From NCBI GenBank assembly GCA_021154945.1, contig JAJNQF010000130.1, forward strand, positions 1-8,108: a stretch of DNA of 8,108 nucleotides, in the 5' to 3' direction. Positions 1 to 6,725 of the stretch are shown piece after piece. The position numbers and the translations under genes were made by a program. The notes beneath the pieces are model-generated. The model searched no databases, had not been told where the DNA came from, and worked only from the letters and a program-made list of their open reading frames with translations. The first letter of the stretch is position 1, and every line of letters begins with the position of its first letter. The stretch comes from Sphingomonas sp. GTDB taxonomy: Bacteria; Pseudomonadota; Alphaproteobacteria; Sphingomonadales; Sphingomonadaceae.

Positions 1-1723
1 TCACCACCATCGCCGCGATGCAGTTGGCGAACAGCTCGCGGATCAGCGCGAGGTCCATCGTGCAGCCTGCCGAGATCGCCGCCGACTTGCCGCTCGCGGT
101 CAGGAACAGGTTCTCGGGCGAGATCGACGGTGCGGTGGTCAAATGGCCGCTGCGGGGATCGCGGACGAGCCAGGCCGCACAGAATTCGGCACAACTGCGC
201 ATCAGCGGGAAGCCGCGTGCCCTCAGGAACGCGCGGTCGCCGCCGAAGCGGTAATGCTCCCAGACGTGCTGCACCAGCCACGGCCCCGCCATCGGCCAGT
301 TCGCCCAATTGGGATCGCCGACACCTGCACCGACCGGATTGCTCATCGCCCACAGATCGCTGTTGTGATGCACGCACCAGCCGGGCATCCCGTAAAGCGA
401 TCGGGCGGTCTGCGTGCCGGTGACGGCCAGCCGCTCGATATGGTCGATCAGCGGCAGATGGCAGTCCGCGAGATTGCAACTCTCCGCCGGCCAATAGTTC
501 ATCTGGAGATTGATGTTGGTGGTGTAGTTCGCGCTCCAGGGTGGGCGCAATTCGGTATTCCACACGCCCTGAAGGTTCGCGGGCATGGTGTGGGTACGCG
601 AACTGGCGATCAGGAGATAGCGGCCAAGCTGGAACAGACGCTCCGCGCGCGGAGTATCGCGGTCGCCGGCCGCCCCGTGCAGTTCGAGCGAGGCGCGGCG
701 ATAAAGCGCTTGGTGATCGGCAACGTGACGGCTGAGCAGCGTCTTGTAGGCATGACGCGTGCCGGCCGCGAGAACGCGCTCGGCCGATGCACGGACGATC
801 TCGACGGGCGTGTCCGGCATCAGGTCGAAGCGGCGGAACCCGGTGGCGGCGGCGATCCTGACGATCACCGCGGTGGCGCCGCGGATACGCAGCGCGCCGT
901 CCGACGCGGTGACGTCGCCGCCATCGGTCTCGACCGACAGGATCGTCGCGAACGCCATGCCGTGGCCCGGCGCATCCGAGTATCGAACGGGGTCGGGGAC
1001 GTTGCGGTAATTGGGTTCGCTCAGCGTTGGCGCCTTGCCGACCAATGTGATCCGGTTGCTGTCCGCTTTCGCGGTTGCGCGCAGTTTGCTGGTCAGCTTG
1101 AGGCGGCCGTTGATCATCCCCCGACGATCCGCGGTCAGGCGCAGGACGATCACCGCGTCGGGATGCGAGACGAACAGCTCCCGGCTGAACGTGACGTCGC
1201 CACAGCGATAGCCGACGGAGGCGATCGCGCGATCGAGATCGAGCGCGCGTCGATACGCCTGCGGGGCGTCGGCATGATCCATCTCGAGTTCGAGATCCGC
1301 CATCGGCGCGTAGCTGGCGCTGAACGGTCCCTGGAGCGATTTGCTGAGCCGGTCGGCGCCTACCGGGTCGCCTGCGAAAACGGCCTGACGAACCGCCGCG
1401 AGCGCTTCGCGCCCGTCTTGGTCGGGGCTGCCGGCGGGCTGTCCGCTCCACAACGTGTCGTGGTTGAGCGAAAGAACGTCGCGCGCGACCCCGCCGCCCA
1501 TCATCGCGCCCAATTGCCCATTCCCGACCGGATGGCCGAGCAACCACTCGGTGGCGGGCTGATCCGCAGTGATTCGGTGGCGTGCGTCTGCCCCGGGCTC
1601 GGCCGCACCGGCATCGCCCACTCCGGCGAGCAGGCCGGCGACCACCGATCCGGTGCCCCCGGCCAGCACGGCGCGACGCGATACGCGGCCGGACGCGGGA
1701 GACTTGGTGCCGACCTCAGAAAT
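1..1723 (-). CDS. GH95 family glycoside hydrolase (alpha-L-fucosidase / alpha-L-galactosidase family), 3' end cut by window edge
   Basis: This reading frame is open from 1837 to the left edge, where the protein runs off; about 574 codons are visible and family members are usually about 750-800 residues. Numbering is from an ATT at 1721-1723. The GH95 N-terminal domain shows at about 45-80 (HPVGNGQLGAMMGGG, then LNHDTLWSGQP). The catalytic barrel shows GRYLLIASS, ANLQGVWN, NINLQMNYWPAE (Asn403 and Asn405, matching the Asn pair of bifidobacterial AfcA), GWCVHHNSDLWA, and SPEN with Glu537, the likely general acid. The Asp base lies beyond the window. The N-terminus reads SRRAVLAGG followed by a hydrophobic Ala/Gly stretch, a typical Tat signal, so the enzyme is probably periplasmic. 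The start is unresolved: the only ordinary start codon is GTG at 1667-1669, which would remove the twin arginines. ATT at 1721-1723 keeps them and overlaps the receptor stop by 8 bases. It presumably removes terminal L-fucose or L-galactose from oligosaccharides imported by the upstream receptor. Confidence 0.93.
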   Translation of the reverse strand, partial: MSEVGTKSPASGRVSRRAVLAGGTGSVVAGLLAGVGDAGAAEPGADARHRITADQPATEWLLGHPVGNGQLGAMMGGGVARDVLSLNHDTLWSGQPAGSPDQDGREALAAVRQAVFAGDPVGADRLSKSLQGPFSASYAPMADLELEMDHADAPQAYRRALDLDRAIASVGYRCGDVTFSRELFVSHPDAVIVLRLTADRRGMINGRLKLTSKLRATAKADSNRITLVGKAPTLSEPNYRNVPDPVRYSDAPGHGMAFATILSVETDGGDVTASDGALRIRGATAVIVRIAAATGFRRFDLMPDTPVEIVRASAERVLAAGTRHAYKTLLSRHVADHQALYRRASLELHGAAGDRDTPRAERLFQLGRYLLIASSRTHTMPANLQGVWNTELRPPWSANYTTNINLQMNYWPAESCNLADCHLPLIDHIERLAVTGTQTARSLYGMPGWCVHHNSDLWAMSNPVGAGVGDPNWANWPMAGPWLVQHVWEHYRFGGDRAFLRARGFPLMRSCAEFCAAWLVRDPRSGHLTTAPSISPENLFLTASGKSAAISAGCTMDLALIRELFANCIAAMVV

Positions 1724-4700
1724 CGACCGTCGCCCCGACGCTGATCGACCGCCCGAGCGCGTCGTAGACCGATGGCGAGGTGTTGACGCGTTCGGCCGCC
1801 TCGAGCGGTGGGCTGGGGCGGACCGGCGCCGCCCGGTTCAGCACATTGTTCACCACCACCCGCAGCGTCAGCGCGCGCGATATCGTCACGCTGCCGCTGA
1901 GATCGAAGACGTCATAGGCGGGCAGGTACTTGTACTCGTCCGGCACGGTCGGATCGTCCTCGCCGAAGATCGGATTGCCGGCGAGGCGCGAGTTCTTGAG
2001 CCCCGAATTATGGCGCCAGTTGACTGAAATCAGCCCCTGCGTCTGCGCGGACTCGGGCGAGCTCAGCGTGAACCGGAAATTATGCTGGTAGCTGCGATAG
2101 CCCTGGCCGGCATAGGGGCCAAACAGCCCGACCACGTTATAGTCGGTATCGGGCAGGCCAAGATCGCCGCCCTTCGCGGTCTGCAACGTGGAGGTGTAGC
2201 TGGTCGAGAACCGTGCCCAATTGCCCAGGCGCGTGTCGTAGTTCGCGGAGAAATTGAAGCCGCGCGCGTTGGTTCGGCCGAGGTTGCTATACCCCTGGTT
2301 GATGTAGCCCGTTGCCGAGCCGGCATTGCTGAACAGCGTCCCGTCCGCGTTGCGCTTCAGCTGGCTGCAGAAGAATTCATAGCCGGTGTTGGCGCAGGTC
2401 TGCAGGAAGTCGATCGCCCGGTAATAGCCGATGCCGTTCTGGATCTCGATGCTGTAATAATCTGCGGTGGCGGAGAAACCGCGCAGCATCCGCGGCGTCA
2501 GGACCAGGCCATAGGTGTAGGTATGCGCGACCTCCGGCGTCACCAGCCCCTCCGAGCCGTTGCGCACGGTGCACAGGAAGTCGGGACATTGCGCGATCGA
2601 ACCATATTGCGCGTCGGTCACGCCGGTGCTTGCGCAGATCTCGCGGCTCGCGACCGGGCTGGTCCCCGCACAGGGATCACCGAGCGTGTTCGTATCGAGC
2701 GTGCCGTAACTCGTGTTGGCGTTGGACGAGAGCTCGTAGATGCTCGGTGCGCGGGTCGCCTTGTTGTAGCTCGCGCGGAACAGGATGTCCTCGACCGGGC
2801 GCCAGCTGCCGTCGATCTTGTAGGTCGACTGCGCCTTCGCGATGCCCGAATACTTCGAGCCACGGATCGCCGCACCGACGCTCAGGTCGCGGATGAACGG
2901 CTTGTCGCTGACCAGCGGCACGTTGATCTCGCCGTACAGGTCGGCGGCTTCGTTCGACAGGGTCGTCGGCGTTGAGCCGAAGGCGGCCTGGTACGCCGCA
3001 TCGGGGCGCGAGCGGTAGGTATTCTTGCGGTATTCGCCGCCGACCGCGACGTTGATGCCCTTGGTCGAGAACGGGCTTTTCAGGCCGTAATCGCCGAGAT
3101 CGCCGGTGACGTTCGCATTGCCGACCCATTGCTCATAGCGTTCACGGAACACGCCGCCGCCCTCCGCATAGGACAGGTAATTCACCGCCGACTCACTCGG
3201 CCCGGTGGTCGAGAAGATGTCAAGCGGGACACAGTTCGGGTCGGTTCCGTTGACGGCCGAGACGCAGGTCGGCGTGCCGTTGACGTCGACCACCTGGAGT
3301 GCGTTGGCGACCTTGGTCGGGTCGATCCGGCCGGTCTGCTGCTGGCGGTACAGCGTGGTCGAATAGACCCCGCCGACATCGTAATGCCAGGCGCTGCCGA
3401 GATCGCCGCGAACGCCCGCCACCGCGCGATAGATCTCGTTCGACGACCGCGTCGTCTGCGGTTCGGTGAAGCGGTAGCGCACGTCGGTGCGGACGTTCGT
3501 GCTGGTGCCGGCCGCCGATCCGCACAACGCGCCCGCCTGTTGCGCGGACAGGAGGGGGTTGTTGCAGTTGATGTCGTACGGGGTCGATCCGGGCTGGATG
3601 GTCGCGGGATCCGACTGGCTCTGCGATTCGGACCGCAGGTACAGCCCGTTCGCGTAAAGCTGGATCGCCTTCGAGACTTCGTAGTTCAGGAAGGTCGCGC
3701 CATTGTAGCGCTTGTTCTGCCGCTGGAAATAGAAGCTGTCGTTGTAATTGTAGCCGTTCGTACCCGTGAACGGCACGAATTCGCGGCCGCCGTCGGCCGC
3801 GTTGGTCAGGATGCTGCCATTCTGCGCCGGCCCCGAAAGCGCCTGGAAATAGCCCGCCGAGGTGGCGGACGACGGCGATGCGCAGACCACGGTCTGGCCC
3901 GACAAGGTGATCGGGCAGACCGAGAACGAGCGCGACGACGCGAGCACGGGTTCGGTCTGGCTGTACGCACCGAAGACCGAGATATTCCCCCGGCCGCCAG
4001 CGAAGTTCTTGCCCATGCTGATATTGGCGTCGAAGCGGCCGCCATCGTTGGTCATGCCGCTGGGGACCGCAAACCCCGAATCGCGCGCTGCCTGCGCGGC
4101 GATGTTGTCGCGGTTGTCGGCGTTGTAGAAGCCGTAGTTGACGTTCGCGTTGACCCCTTCGAAGTCCTTGCGGAGGATGAAGTTCACGACCCCGCCGATC
4201 GCATCCGAGCCATAGACCGCGGACGCCCCGCCGGTCAGCAGGTCGACGCGCTCGATCAACCCGACCGGCACGACGGAGGCGTCGATGCCTTCGGTGACGC
4301 CGATCCGCTGGCCGTCGATCAGCGTGAGCGTCCGGTTGGTGCCGAGCCCGTGGAAATCGAATTGCTGGCGTCCGTTGCCGTTCGACAAATTGGTATCGCT
4401 GTTCTTGATCGCGGGGACGCGGTTCAGCACCTCCTGCACGCTGAACGCTGCCTGCAGCTTGATGTCGGCCTGCGTGACGCTGGTCACCGGTGCGGTCTCG
4501 ACGAGGTTCTTCGACCGGATGCGCGACCCGGTCACGACGATGTCGCCGCCGGGCGGGGGCGTGGGGGCGGTGTCGACGTCGGTATCGGCCGCCGCGCGAT
4601 CCTGGGCGGTTCCCGGCACCGTCATCGCGACCCGGGTGAGCGCGGCGGGGCGGGTGATCACATACACCCCCTGGCCGGTCCGCGACATCGTGAGGCCGCT

Positions 4701-4967
4701 GCCCTGGAGCAAGCGGCCGATCGCCGCGTCCGCCGTCATCGCACCGTTGACGGAAGGGGCAACGCGACCACCGAGTGTCGCTTCGTCGAACACCATCTGC
4801 ACATGCATCTGACGACCGAGCAACCGCAGCGCGGTACCCAGCGGCTGTGCCTTGATATCGATGCGGACCACCCGCTGGCCTTGCGGCGCCTGCGCCGACG
4901 TGATCGTCATCATCGTCGCGATAGCCGCGCAGCTTGCACCGAGAATCATGCGCTTCGTCACAGTCAT
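1716..4967 (-). CDS. TonB-dependent receptor with N-terminal STN signalling domain (FecA-type transducer)
   Basis: An outer-membrane transporter of 1083 residues. Residues 1-27 are a signal peptide (basic MTVTKR, hydrophobic core, A-Q-A cleavage site). An STN domain at about 31-96, which in FecA-type receptors contacts the FecR periplasmic domain, is followed by a Pro/Asp-rich linker. A TonB-box-like DIVVTG lies at 142-147. The plug at about 160-268 has HGLGTNRTLTLIDGQRI and SAVYGSDAIGGVVNFIL. The rest is a large beta-barrel ending in GATVDF with the terminal Phe usual for outer-membrane proteins. An ATG at 4983-4985 is also in frame, but the ATG at 4965-4967 is preferred because GAGGGGG lies 6 bases before it and the signal peptide then begins normally. 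The mature protein has 12 Cys in six close pairs, probably loop disulfides. It lies 108 bases downstream of the FecR gene and touches the GH95 gene, so the cargo is likely a glycan; that is inferred from context only. Confidence 0.95.
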   Translation of the reverse strand: MTVTKRMILGASCAAIATMMTITSAQAPQGQRVVRIDIKAQPLGTALRLLGRQMHVQMVFDEATLGGRVAPSVNGAMTADAAIGRLLQGSGLTMSRTGQGVYVITRPAALTRVAMTVPGTAQDRAAADTDVDTAPTPPPGGDIVVTGSRIRSKNLVETAPVTSVTQADIKLQAAFSVQEVLNRVPAIKNSDTNLSNGNGRQQFDFHGLGTNRTLTLIDGQRIGVTEGIDASVVPVGLIERVDLLTGGASAVYGSDAIGGVVNFILRKDFEGVNANVNYGFYNADNRDNIAAQAARDSGFAVPSGMTNDGGRFDANISMGKNFAGGRGNISVFGAYSQTEPVLASSRSFSVCPITLSGQTVVCASPSSATSAGYFQALSGPAQNGSILTNAADGGREFVPFTGTNGYNYNDSFYFQRQNKRYNGATFLNYEVSKAIQLYANGLYLRSESQSQSDPATIQPGSTPYDINCNNPLLSAQQAGALCGSAAGTSTNVRTDVRYRFTEPQTTRSSNEIYRAVAGVRGDLGSAWHYDVGGVYSTTLYRQQQTGRIDPTKVANALQVVDVNGTPTCVSAVNGTDPNCVPLDIFSTTGPSESAVNYLSYAEGGGVFRERYEQWVGNANVTGDLGDYGLKSPFSTKGINVAVGGEYRKNTYRSRPDAAYQAAFGSTPTTLSNEAADLYGEINVPLVSDKPFIRDLSVGAAIRGSKYSGIAKAQSTYKIDGSWRPVEDILFRASYNKATRAPSIYELSSNANTSYGTLDTNTLGDPCAGTSPVASREICASTGVTDAQYGSIAQCPDFLCTVRNGSEGLVTPEVAHTYTYGLVLTPRMLRGFSATADYYSIEIQNGIGYYRAIDFLQTCANTGYEFFCSQLKRNADGTLFSNAGSATGYINQGYSNLGRTNARGFNFSANYDTRLGNWARFSTSYTSTLQTAKGGDLGLPDTDYNVVGLFGPYAGQGYRSYQHNFRFTLSSPESAQTQGLISVNWRHNSGLKNSRLAGNPIFGEDDPTVPDEYKYLPAYDVFDLSGSVTISRALTLRVVVNNVLNRAAPVRPSPPLEAAERVNTSPSVYDALGRSISVGATVDF

Positions 4968-4973
4968 CAACCG

Positions 4974-4980
4974 CCCCCTC
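4974..4980 (-). promoter_or_regulatory. Shine-Dalgarno sequence deciding the receptor start
   Basis: Read on the minus strand this is GAGGGGG followed by six bases and the ATG at 4965-4967. The alternative upstream ATG at 4983-4985 has only A/T-rich sequence before it with no purine box. This supports the shorter receptor protein. Confidence 0.6.
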
Positions 4981-5005
4981 GTCATGTTATACTTTTATGA
5001 CGCAT

Positions 5006-5033
5006 GGGACCGTGAGATGCTCAGCAAATTACC
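5006..5033 (-). promoter_or_regulatory. Possible ECF (FecI-type) promoter before the TonB-dependent receptor
   Basis: The 108-base gap between the FecR gene and the receptor is clearly more A/T-rich than its surroundings. On the minus strand it contains GGTAAT (5028-5033), a 15-base spacer, and CGGTCC (5007-5012), about 40 bases before the receptor ATG. GGTAAT resembles the GGAAAT -35 element of the E. coli fecA promoter, and many ECF promoters carry a C/G-rich -10 such as CGTC. The match is by eye and imperfect. The position fits a receptor gene transcribed separately by the sigma factor encoded upstream. Confidence 0.25.
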
Positions 5034-5075
5034 GTGATTATCTTCAATTGATGTTATTTTGGCCTCCAACCGGTA

Positions 5076-6125
5076 TTATCGACGTCGACTGAGCCGGATT
5101 TCCGCATCGGCGACGGTGGCATCGACGGGGAAGGTCGCGGCGATGGCCTGCGCGAACGCATCGACATCGCCGACGTTGAAGACCCCGCTGATCCGAACGT
5201 CCGCGACGCCGGGATCGACGGTGACCCGGCGGCGTTCGGCATAGCGGTTCATCCGCTCGGCGGCGGTGCCGAGCGTCTCGGACGTGAAGCTGATCTGTTC
5301 TGCACCCCAGCCCTCGCCGCCGCCCCCCTCGCCGCCGCCCATCGGGCCGATCACCGGACCGATCGACCCGATCGTGCCCGCCACCGGCAGGCCGATTTCA
5401 TAGCCGGGCGTCAGCGCGCGCTCCGCGGTGACGCTACGCCCATCGCGCCGGACGATCTCGCTCGTCTGGCCCTGCGGCGTATCGCGCAGCACCGCGACCC
5501 GTCCTTCGAACAGCGCGACCCGCACCTCGCGGCTGAGCCGTTCGACCGAGAATTCCGTTCCGGTCGCGACGATCATGTTGCGGCCGCTCCGTACCGCGAA
5601 CGGGCGCAGCGGGTCCTTCGCGACCTTGAAGCGCGCGCGGCCCCGTTCGAGGACGACGTTGCGGCGTTGCGCGGTGAACGCAACCGTGACCACGCTGTCG
5701 GCATCCAGCGACAGGCGCGAGCCATCGGCCAGCGCGATGACGCGCCGTTCGCCGATCGCGGTGCGATATTCGTCGCGCCCGTCCTGCCGCCACAGCAGCG
5801 ACCCGAGCGCCAGCGTCAGCACCAATGCCGCGGCGATCGCCCACAGGACGGGCGGGGACACGAACGTCGTGCGCAGCCAGCGGCGCTGTCCGGCGCGGTG
5901 GACCGCACCGAGCGCCTCGCGTCGCAGCGCCAGCATCTCGGGTGCGTCGGCGTCCGCCTCGACCGTGTCCCACACCGCGAGCGCAGCGCCTAGCCGCTCG
6001 CCACGGGTCGCGTCGCCGGCCAGCCAGTCGTGCAGTCGCTCGCGATCGTGCTGCGACATGCTGCCGTCGCTCAAGCGCAGGCACCATTCGACGACCATGT
6101 CCTCGTCCGAGCGGGGCGCGGTCAT
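5076..6125 (-). CDS. FecR-family anti-sigma factor / transmembrane sensor
   Basis: A 349-residue inner-membrane regulator of usual FecR length. Residues 5-55 form the cytoplasmic N-terminal domain expected to bind the sigma factor (VVEWCLRLSDG, HDWLAGD). One membrane segment lies at about 92-112 (LWAIAAALVLTLALGSLLW). The periplasmic FecR domain at about 119-212 has ERRVIALADGSRLSLDADS and VATGTEFSVE. The Gly-Thr at 189-190 resembles the conserved Gly-Thr at which FoxR-type proteins are reported to be cleaved. The C-terminal domain at about 278-348 resembles an STN-like fold and would receive the receptor's signal. A low-complexity Gly-rich stretch at about 250-275 separates the two periplasmic parts and is unusual. 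The ATG at 6123-6125 shares ATGA with the sigma-factor stop, and GGGAG lies 7 bases upstream, indicating translational coupling. It should hold the sigma factor inactive, or prime it, until the receptor is occupied. Confidence 0.94.
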   Translation of the reverse strand: MTAPRSDEDMVVEWCLRLSDGSMSQHDRERLHDWLAGDATRGERLGAALAVWDTVEADADAPEMLALRREALGAVHRAGQRRWLRTTFVSPPVLWAIAAALVLTLALGSLLWRQDGRDEYRTAIGERRVIALADGSRLSLDADSVVTVAFTAQRRNVVLERGRARFKVAKDPLRPFAVRSGRNMIVATGTEFSVERLSREVRVALFEGRVAVLRDTPQGQTSEIVRRDGRSVTAERALTPGYEIGLPVAGTIGSIGPVIGPMGGGEGGGGEGWGAEQISFTSETLGTAAERMNRYAERRRVTVDPGVADVRISGVFNVGDVDAFAQAIAATFPVDATVADAEIRLSRRR

Positions 6126-6652
6126 TGCGAGGCTCCCATGTCCGCGAGCAACGCCCGCATCGCGCTCGCGATATGTTTTTCGACCGCGCTGACCGAGATG
6201 CCGAACGCATCGCCGATCGCCTTCCGCTGCATGCCCTCCAGCCGGTAGAGGATGAAGATCTGGCGGGTGCGGTCGGGCAGTCCGCCCAGCGTCCGCGCGA
6301 CGCACCCGACGCTCTGCCGCGCCGACAGCAAGCGCTCGGCGTCGATCGGGTCGATGGCAAGGTCGGGATCGCCCGCGCGCGATTGCAGATAGCGCGAGCG
6401 CGTGGCCTCGCGCCGATAATTGTCGCGCAGCAGATTGGCGGCGGCCTGGAAGATATAGCCTTCGGGATTGTTCGTCGCCGGGCCGGTCATGGTCGCCATG
6501 CGGATAAAGAGATCCTGGATGAGATCCTCCGCCTGCACGGGATCGCTCAGACGCCGGACGAAGAACGCCATCAGCGCCGGACGCATGCGCTCCATCAGCG
6601 CCGACAGGTCGTGCTCCGGCATGACACCTGCAGGTCGCGTGCGCTTCATCAT
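6122..6652 (-). CDS. FecI-type ECF RNA polymerase sigma factor
   Basis: A 176-residue protein with the two-domain ECF layout. Counting from the ATG at 6650-6652, region 2 lies at about 41-81 (AEDLIQDLFIRMA, YIFQAAANLLRDNYRR) for core binding and -10 recognition. Region 4 lies at about 125-170 (LPDRTRQIFILYRLEG, then the helix-turn-helix AIGDAFGISVSAVEKHI) for -35 recognition. The spacing and the FecR partner place it in the FecI group of surface-signalling sigma factors. Three in-frame starts are possible: 6652, 6649 and 6622. None has a good Shine-Dalgarno at normal spacing. The 6622 start gives 166 residues, also a normal length, with an AGGTG only two bases away. I chose 6652 as the longest. 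The frame continues upstream into the MipA region without similarity to sigma factors, so that extension is not coding. The likely target is the receptor and GH95 genes. Confidence 0.93.
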   Translation of the reverse strand: MMKRTRPAGVMPEHDLSALMERMRPALMAFFVRRLSDPVQAEDLIQDLFIRMATMTGPATNNPEGYIFQAAANLLRDNYRREATRSRYLQSRAGDPDLAIDPIDAERLLSARQSVGCVARTLGGLPDRTRQIFILYRLEGMQRKAIGDAFGISVSAVEKHIASAMRALLADMGASQ

Positions 6653-6725
6653 GGTAGATAGACGTCCGGATAGGCGATGTGCACAGCCGAAACCGCAGAT
6701 TCCTCCGATTTTGCCGCTTTGGACG

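Noticed and set aside
143..1744. A 533-codon open frame on the plus strand
   Set aside because: It lies exactly antisense to the GH95 gene, whose minus-strand translation shows many conserved family motifs. The plus-strand product is Arg/Ala/Gly-rich with no recognisable domain. Such frames arise often in high-G+C coding DNA.
3129..5000. A 623-codon open frame on the plus strand
   Set aside because: It is antisense to the TonB-dependent receptor and its product is a low-information Arg/Val/Asp-rich chain without motifs. The receptor on the other strand is unmistakable.
5040..5075. Possible terminator after the FecR gene
   Set aside because: No G/C-rich hairpin followed by a T run could be drawn on the minus strand here; the sequence is simply A/T-rich.
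5434..6360. A 308-codon minus-strand frame overlapping FecR and the sigma factor
   Set aside because: It is the same strand read in a different frame from two well-supported genes. The product is Arg/Ala-rich with no domain.
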